From Cheilinus undulatus (Eukaryota; Chordata; Actinopteri; Labriformes; Labridae): a DNA stretch of 64,000 nucleotides. The DNA lies in the NCBI RefSeq assembly GCF_018320785.1, contig NC_054881.1, positions 19,282,275 through 19,346,274 of the forward strand, read 5' to 3'. The notes below the pieces were generated by a model. The model did not search any database, was not told where the DNA came from, and was given only the letters and a program-made list of their open reading frames with translations. Shown here one piece after another: positions 58,002 to 64,000 of the stretch. A program made the position numbers and the translations under genes. The stretch's first letter is position 1; the number at the start of each line of letters is the position of its first letter.

Positions 58002-58272
58002 CAGGTAGCAGACGGAACCACCAAATCGGCTCGTGCCGCTGCGGAGGGGCGGGCCGCCTTCAGGAGCTGTGTGGAGAGAAGGAGGCAGACAGAGAGACAG
58101 AAAGAAGCAGAAGGAGAGGAGAGAGAGAAAAAAGGAGACGGTGGGGATGTTTGTGAACGTGCGGTAGCCGTTGCTGCAGGTAGTCACATCCGGATACAGG
58201 TTTTGTAGCCTGCGGCACACCGCCTCAGGGCCTGCCTCTCTCCTCTTCAGCCCTTCTTCACAACCCTCCGAA

Positions 58273-59038
58273 ATGTCTGGCGGAGGAGAGGTTCGTGTCC
58301 TACGCCAAGAGGCCGGCCAAGAGAGCCCGAGGATGCCGGCCTGGAAGCGAGAGATCCTGGAGAGGAGGAAAGCGAAGGGTGGGGGGTCTGGGGGAGCCGG
58401 TTCGGTCGAGACAAGTCCCGGTGGTGTGGGCCAGCAGCGAGTTAACGGCGACTGCACGGGGAACGTTAACGGGAGCAGCAGCAGCAGCATACCCAAGAGT
58501 GACAGCGGACCGAGCGGGCGGAACTACACCATCAACACAGCCAGCCAACATTTCTCCAACAACAAAGAGCCTCGTCCAGCTGCCCCAGAGAGGACAAGTT
58601 CGAGGGAGGACGAGGGACAAGAGAGCCTAGTGCTACAGGAGAGCCTGGGCCCGCTGGAGGAGAACCCATTCATTAAGCTGGAGAAGGAGCGGAGGAGGCG
58701 ACAGGACCGAGAAAACGCCGCCCGTCCTGTGCAGCACATCCTGGAGCTGTACGGCAGCGTGCCCGGCATAAGGACTATCCGTGCTGATAACATTATCATA
58801 ATTGAGTCAGACCCGGATTATTTTCCAGAAGCTGGAGGGTTAAAAAGCGGGTCTCAATGGCAGCAGAACGGTGTCAGTAGTTATAGTTCTCTGAACGACC
58901 TCCTGGACCGGAGAGGGAGTGCTGTGACTGAGATAAGAGCCAAGGAAGTGGTTATTTATGACACCACGTTAAGCAAGAGCGAGGAGAACCTGAGCACCCT
59001 GGGGCGCCCTGATCATGAGGTGTCATCACATGAGACAG
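58273..59038 (+). CDS. tprn: tprn exon 1
   Basis: 766 bp, residues 1-255 plus one base. Donor CAG|GTACAA. The open frame continues by chance to 59292, but the protein beyond GRPDHEVSSHETG no longer resembles taperin. Confidence 0.93.
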
Positions 59039-62000
59039 GTACAAAATACACCGCCAGGAAGCATCACTGGTTCTTAGTATATATCTTGTATTTTGATATG
59101 TCAAAACCCATTTTAGCCAATACCAAGATATATATACTCACGATAGTAAGGAACAGCAAGTCTGTCCTTAACTATACACCTGTTACTCTTATTGAGAAAG
59201 TCTTTGATTTTGAAACAGACATTGCCTCTTTAAGAGGTACTAACACCTCTGTAACAACCCTGACAGACAGTGAGCCCTGTAGTGAAAATTAAAAAGGTGC
59301 CCCCGTAATGACACTTGAACTTTCAAATTAAAATGAATCTCCTAGTTATACAACAGGTTTCCAGGTTGGTTCTCTTAGACAATCTTAAGAAAGTACTTGA
59401 AATGGCACAAAAACGCACTGCCTGTATCAACAATGATATATTCACACCTTTATCTAACTGTAAAGGACGCCTAGTGTGCCCTGAACAAAATTGATTAGTT
59501 CCTCTGGTTATTATCAGGCTTGTTTGTTCAGAAACAGATATTTATCAGGAAAAACATTAGATCCTACATTAGATGATAAATGCGTAAATGAAATGCCGAG
59601 GGATGCTCCGATGCATTGGTTAACCATTGGTATTAGCCCTATTGACAACCACTGGTCATCAACATATAATTTGGCTTGAACAGATATCAGCACCCAACAT
59701 TTATCTGTCAATTACAATTAATTTAATTCTGTCATCAGGTATTGATAGAGCTGAATAAGCTCTTTTCCTTTTTGCTTGGAGTCACCTGTCAGACAAATTC
59801 AGGTCTCAGAAGAGAAAATGTTGGCATAATAGGACTGTCACACCAAAAGAATTACTGTGAAAAATATAGGTACTAGCAATCAACTAAACGATTGTTTTAA
59901 ACACTGGTGTCGGTATCAGCCTGAATTTTCACAAATGGTACATCCATGGTCACTCCTTTGAATTATATGCATATTAAAAACAGGTATTTTTAACAGTAAC
60001 AGTAAAAACAGGCTTCATCTGCCTATTTGAGAGCTATAAACAGCGCTGTAACAACCTGCTGACAGGAAACAAACTCAGAAGGGCTCATAAAATAATATTC
60101 ACCATTTCGAGGAGTGTAGACTTTCAAATTCAAATGAATTTTCCTGATAACAATGGGTTTCCAGGGTGCTTCACTGAGACGATCCTGACCAAGTGAGACC
60201 CTGGCCCTAACCTTTGGGGTTCAGGTGCCTAACCCTAACCCTCTTGAGGTTTTCTTCAGTTTACGGCGTGTTAAATTCAAATTTTCAATTTTTATTCATC
60301 AAATTCTGTGAAAAATAGCTGCTTACCGTAACCCTTGACAGTGAGCGGAAAATAAATGTGATTCAGTACGTCATTTTGGCTCTGACTTGGGTAGCGTATG
60401 TCACTTCCCGCCCTATGGTCGAGGTCACACTATTGTAGAGGTCTGCAACAGATGAGCCCAAAACACCCCACCATAGAGGTCTGCAGCCAGATCCTCTCAG
60501 ACCAAGCTCTTGAAATAACATAAAAACACACTCCTTTCAAGTTCTATAATAACTAGCTGTGGTTCAAAACTTCAGTCCTTGGCACAAACTTTAAAGTTTG
60601 AGGAATGAGGTTCAATGGTTCAACTTTTGGAAAAGTGCCAGGCTTGTCGATGTCTCTTCTTCTTCACTGACCAATCAAAATCAAGGAGATGAGCAACTTA
60701 TGATAATGATGGAAGAGAAACCAGTCTTAGTAGTCTCTGGGTGAAGTTTCCCAGTCTACAGCTGCTGCATATACAAAGACAGGATTCCTTTTTCATAGTC
60801 TTCAGGTTTTCTTGGTGATGTTTTTTTTCTGCACACAACTATTTGAAACAATATTACAGATACTACTTGAGGAAAGCAGAAGCCAACTTTAGCAGCAATA
60901 AATGCAGGTGAGAAGGGCCTTGAAATTGAGGCTTTAGGTGCAGCCAGTGCAAAAGTTACAACAGTGGACTTAGGCCCTAACGGTACATTTATACATTCTG
61001 CTGAGATATATGGCAGCTATATTGGCCATACATATCTACAGATACTGATAATTAACATTTTAAGCTTTTATCTACTGGTATCAGTACTATTCTGATAATA
61101 TTGTGGAAGAAAAACGTCCCAAAAATCATATCTCTTACATATTTCTGTAAAGAAATGACAAATAGTTGTCAAACTACCACAATTATAAGCTTTGATGTTA
61201 TTTCAGTTAAAATAAAACAATGTTGAAACCTGTTTGATACCATAGCAATTGGCAACACAAAAAAAGTCCTAGAAATCCAATTATGGCAATTTATTATTTT
61301 CAATTCTCAAAAATTTCAGGCGAATTTATGCACACTATCTCAATTGCACCCTCTCCTTGCCAGTTCCATCCACTTTCCAAATGCTGCCAGTGCATTGTGT
61401 ATTTTAGGTAGTGCTGTTCCTCTTTTAGTTGAAAAGATGATTGAAGATCATTACATTTTTGTGCTTTTTGATACAACTGAGTTTGTCTGTAGTTGTTTCA
61501 TTTTGCTTTTTTCTATAAGCATGTTTTGAAATAACCATTTCACTTTCATTTCACGTCAGGTCAGGGCCAAGGAAGGGTCAGTCGGATGTTGCAGAAGTTT
61601 GACAGCAACTATGGGAAGCTGCAGAAGAAATCTCACAGCACAGAGAACCTGCTGGACCTTGATTGTAGTTCCAGCAGCAGGCCAAGACTCTGGTCCAAAC
61701 AACAGTCAGATGTTGTGCCAAAGCCCAAGCCAGGCCCATCGGTCAGCAGCTCGGGCAGCAGCCAGCCATCATCACCTGTCTTCCAGGGTTCCTGGTCTTC
61801 CAAACCAAAGCCACAGACTGCTGTCCCCGACCCCAGCAGCCCTAAGCGTACTTCTGCACCATCTCCGTCCGTGTCTTCATTTAGACAGCGGTTTGAGGAG
61901 AGCGGAGTTCATGGAACAGCTGCCACTCCAAGAGATGAACCAGACAGAGGGCAAACAAAGCCCACCAGAGAGAGAGACTGGGAGGGTGCTGAGGTACCAT

Positions 62001-62950
62001 CCAAACCCAAGGTGCCATGCTCTCCGGAGACCCTTCTTGCTCGTGCCGTGTCCCCCTCAAGCCCGATCTCAAAGGTGTCGCACTCCTCTCCTGACTTTGA
62101 GATCCGACCCTCTCCAAAGCCAGATCTTTCCAGGATTCCTGATGGGGATCTGCAGGCTCGGGCCCTTGCAAACTTGCGCCTGCAGTCCAAAAACTCCTTT
62201 CAAGTCATCCCCAAGCGGCGTCCCAGCCCAACACCATCAAGCCCGATTAGGTCTTCCCCCTCCAACAGAGGGGCAGTGGTGCCCACGCCAGGAGTGCCAA
62301 ACTCCCATGTCCCCATGCCCACTTTGTCGCCCTCAAAGAGGAATGAGGAGAAACTGAAAGAGGAGAGGGAGGTGGAGAGGCTGGTGAGGCCATCCAAGCC
62401 TGAACCATCTCCTGCTATTGCCACTAGTCCCATTCCTGTTCCGACCACAGAACCCTCGTCTCCTCCTCCGGCTCTGACCCCAGTTCCCTCCTCTCCACCT
62501 GCTCCATCTTCACCCCCATTTTCTCCTTCTTTCTCTCCTGCTCCCTCAGAATCTCCTGCCCCATCCCCCGTCCCTTCTACCCCCTCTCTCCTGGCTTCTG
62601 AACAGTCTCCCACAGATCAGCTGCCAGTAACAAACATTGATGACATCGATGTGGAGCCCCCACAGCGAGTCCCTGTACCCAGCCCCATGGTGCACAGGAA
62701 AAAGGGGAACACCTTCACTGTGGTACCTAAACGTAGGCCAGAGCCTGAGGCTCAGCCTAGCTCACCTGAGCCCCAGCAGGACGCCTCGAGTGAAGGCACA
62801 GCAGGCTCCACGCCCCCACAGGCCCCGTACTCTCAGCTGGGCTCCCTGCTGAAGAAACGCTACCCTGCTGTGGAGGAGATCGAGGTCATCGGTGGATACC
62901 TGTCTCTTGAGAAGTCCTGCCTCTCCAAAACTGGCTCAACAGGCAAGAAG
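58273..62950 (+). CDS. tprn: Taperin (tprn), first two coding exons
   Basis: Actin-associated scaffold at the base of inner-ear stereocilia; human TPRN mutations cause deafness DFNB79. Exons 58273-59038 and 61560-62950 join in phase 1 and give 719 codons. The last exons lie beyond 64000. Conserved blocks in order: MPAWKREILERRKAKG (N-terminus), ESLGPLEENPFIKLE, GIRTIRADNIIIIE, TEIRAKEVVIYD, GRVSRMLQKFD across the splice, FEIRPSPKP, GDLQARALANLR, KGNTFTVVPKRRPEPE (the PP1-docking-like region), and LLKKRYPAVEEIEVIGGYLS. The middle is a long proline/serine-rich, probably disordered stretch. The start at 58273 was chosen because it has G at -3 and begins MSGGGE; upstream in-frame sequence has no ATG. 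A CpG-rich promoter precedes it. TPRN and TMEM203 are also neighbours in human 9q34.3. Confidence 0.95.
59039..61559 (+). other. tprn: tprn intron 1
   Basis: 2.5 kb between GT at 59039 and AG at 61559. It contains fish repeat fragments (59600 GGGATGCTCCGATGC) and a short telomere-like CCTAACCCTAACCCT at 60229-60243. No exon-like segment was found inside. Confidence 0.7.
61560..62950 (+). CDS. tprn: tprn exon 2
   Basis: 1391 bp from a CACGTCAG acceptor to AAG|GTGAGT. Using the first of two adjacent CAG sites keeps the frame (QGQGRVSRMLQKFD). It contains SSP/PSP-rich tracts around 62440-62600, the KGNTFTVVPKRRPE motif and the IEVIGGYLSLEKSCL motif. It ends in phase 0 after STGKK. Confidence 0.94.
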
Positions 62951-64000
62951 GTGAGTGCAAAACTAACATGAACGAAGCTGCTTTGTTCACAGCCACAGTG
63001 ATGCAAAAAAATCCAGCACTGCTCCTTTATATCTATTTCACAGTTCAGTGGACAAGCCATAAGTTATCTGCACATTGTGGTATCAAACATTTACCTTTTT
63101 ACTGCCCCCTTATTTTCTTCTCAGTCCATCACAAGTTCCTTTTTGCGTGGTTAAGTTCATGTTAAAATCTTCAATCTACCTATAAAAGTACATCTGTATT
63201 CAAACAGGAAGTAATTACCCTTAGTTTATGACAGTAGAAAAAATCAAAAATGAACAAAAACAGTTTTAATATGAAATAGTGGAATTTTAAATGCTTTTAA
63301 AAGAATGAGATTAATTCAAGGACATAATGATAATTAAATAGAGAGGACCAAAACAGGTAATTATAGCAGCTGAAGTTAAGCAGCTCTTCGATTCATTTTA
63401 ACTCTTATAATAATGATGATAGATGTAAGGCTGATTATGGTAGCTGTCATAATAGTAGGGTCGTGCTGCCCTACACTAACCTTGCAAAGCAGATGGATTG
63501 GCATGATTCCATGTCTGTCACTAGGTTGATCCACCTTGCAAAAGCTTCGGGCTGCTATGCTTGTTCTCACACAAAGAATGAAAGGACCAATCAGCATCAT
63601 TTGAGGGGAAGGAGGCAGTAGCTGCAGGCATGTTTGGATGAAACAACCGCAAGCCTGTAAACAATGGTGGCCAGTGAAGAGTTTAGCAAGGTTGTAGCTG
63701 AAGAGGCAGTTTTATAAGAACTGGAAAGGTTTTCATTATTTAAAGAAGAGCAAAAAAGCACGCAGATAGCTCTTTCACTTAAAATGAAAAATGATTGTGG
63801 TTGCCTTTCAAGCTTCTTAGCATAGTATACTCCCAGGACTGCAGATAGCTGCAGTGGCCTATGCTGGTTCTACTCTTCCCAAACACCGTTTTTGGGGGGC
63901 TGCTTAGATGCTATGTGAAATATAACCCGTGCCATGAACATGTGGAGCAGTCTATCTGGTGCATCAGTTTTGGCCCTCAGCAGCTGGACGTCCGTGCCAA
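62951..64000 (+). other. tprn: tprn intron 2, partial
   Basis: Sequence after the GTGAGT donor. No continuation of the taperin C-terminus (the expected MKISF-type start) was found, so the next exon lies past the right edge. Confidence 0.7.

Noticed and set aside
58171-58272. Upstream extension of the tprn frame
   Set aside because: It would need a TTG start. ATG 58273 has a good context and begins shortly before the conserved MPAWKREILE block.
59039-59292. Open frame continuing past tprn exon 1
   Set aside because: A clear CAG|GTACAA donor, loss of similarity and phase agreement with 61560 show that this is intron.
60229-60243. Telomere-like CCTAACCCTAACCCT
   Set aside because: Only two to three units inside an intron. 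Too short to claim an interstitial telomere or fusion point; the similar word at 51065 is inside a MITE.

Overview
This window is vertebrate nuclear DNA from a ray-finned fish, most likely a percomorph. Genes are split by GT-AG introns of up to about 17 kb. The sequence is AT-rich and crowded with teleost-type transposon debris: Tc1/mariner pieces, tRNA-derived SINEs and LINE fragments. The recognisable proteins are closest, as I recall the families, to vertebrate npr2/npr1, alad, a THAP-domain protein, tmem203 and tprn (taperin). ALAD, TMEM203 and TPRN all lie on human chromosome 9q, so the window looks like a block of conserved synteny. No bacterial, organellar, viral or CRISPR sequence was seen.

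Layout. 1-19.3 kb: 5' part of a natriuretic-peptide-receptor guanylate cyclase gene on the minus strand. Exon 1 is at 18529-19225 and exon 2 at 1374-1555; the gene runs off the left edge. Its 17-kb intron holds a Tc1-like transposase pseudogene (7.2-8.2 kb), a broken mariner (16.6-17.7 kb) and two purine-rich repeat arrays. 19.3-37.2 kb: intergenic repeats, then the complete alad gene on the minus strand. Its eleven coding exons splice without a frame break to 331 codons, and a 5' non-coding exon is probable near 37.1 kb. 37.6-41 kb: another repeat array, a Tc1-like 3' end, and a three-exon C-terminal remnant of a fish-expanded, probably transposon-related protein family. 43.2-46.6 kb: a four-exon THAP gene on the minus strand (213 codons). 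46.6-48.4 kb: fragments of RNase H-bearing LINEs wedged between the THAP promoter and the start of tmem203. 48.4-49.6 kb: tmem203 on the plus strand, intronless in its coding part. 50-57.8 kb: a MITE with intact ends, SINEs and LINE debris including a reverse-transcriptase segment. 57.9-64 kb: a GC-rich promoter and the first two coding exons of tprn on the plus strand, running off the right edge.

The genes share no pathway. The receptor makes cGMP, ALAD makes porphobilinogen for haem, TMEM203 is an ER membrane protein linked to calcium handling, taperin is an actin-associated protein of hair-cell stereocilia, and the THAP protein should bind DNA. The least explained features are the repeated arrays built on a GTGGCAAAAATGGGTTAAA-like unit, a pair of oppositely oriented LINE tails that appear to split a divergent THAP/tmem203 promoter, and a 30-bp-arm hairpin inside a LINE. 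Exon borders come from reading frames and GT/AG signals; family comparisons are from memory, not from a search.
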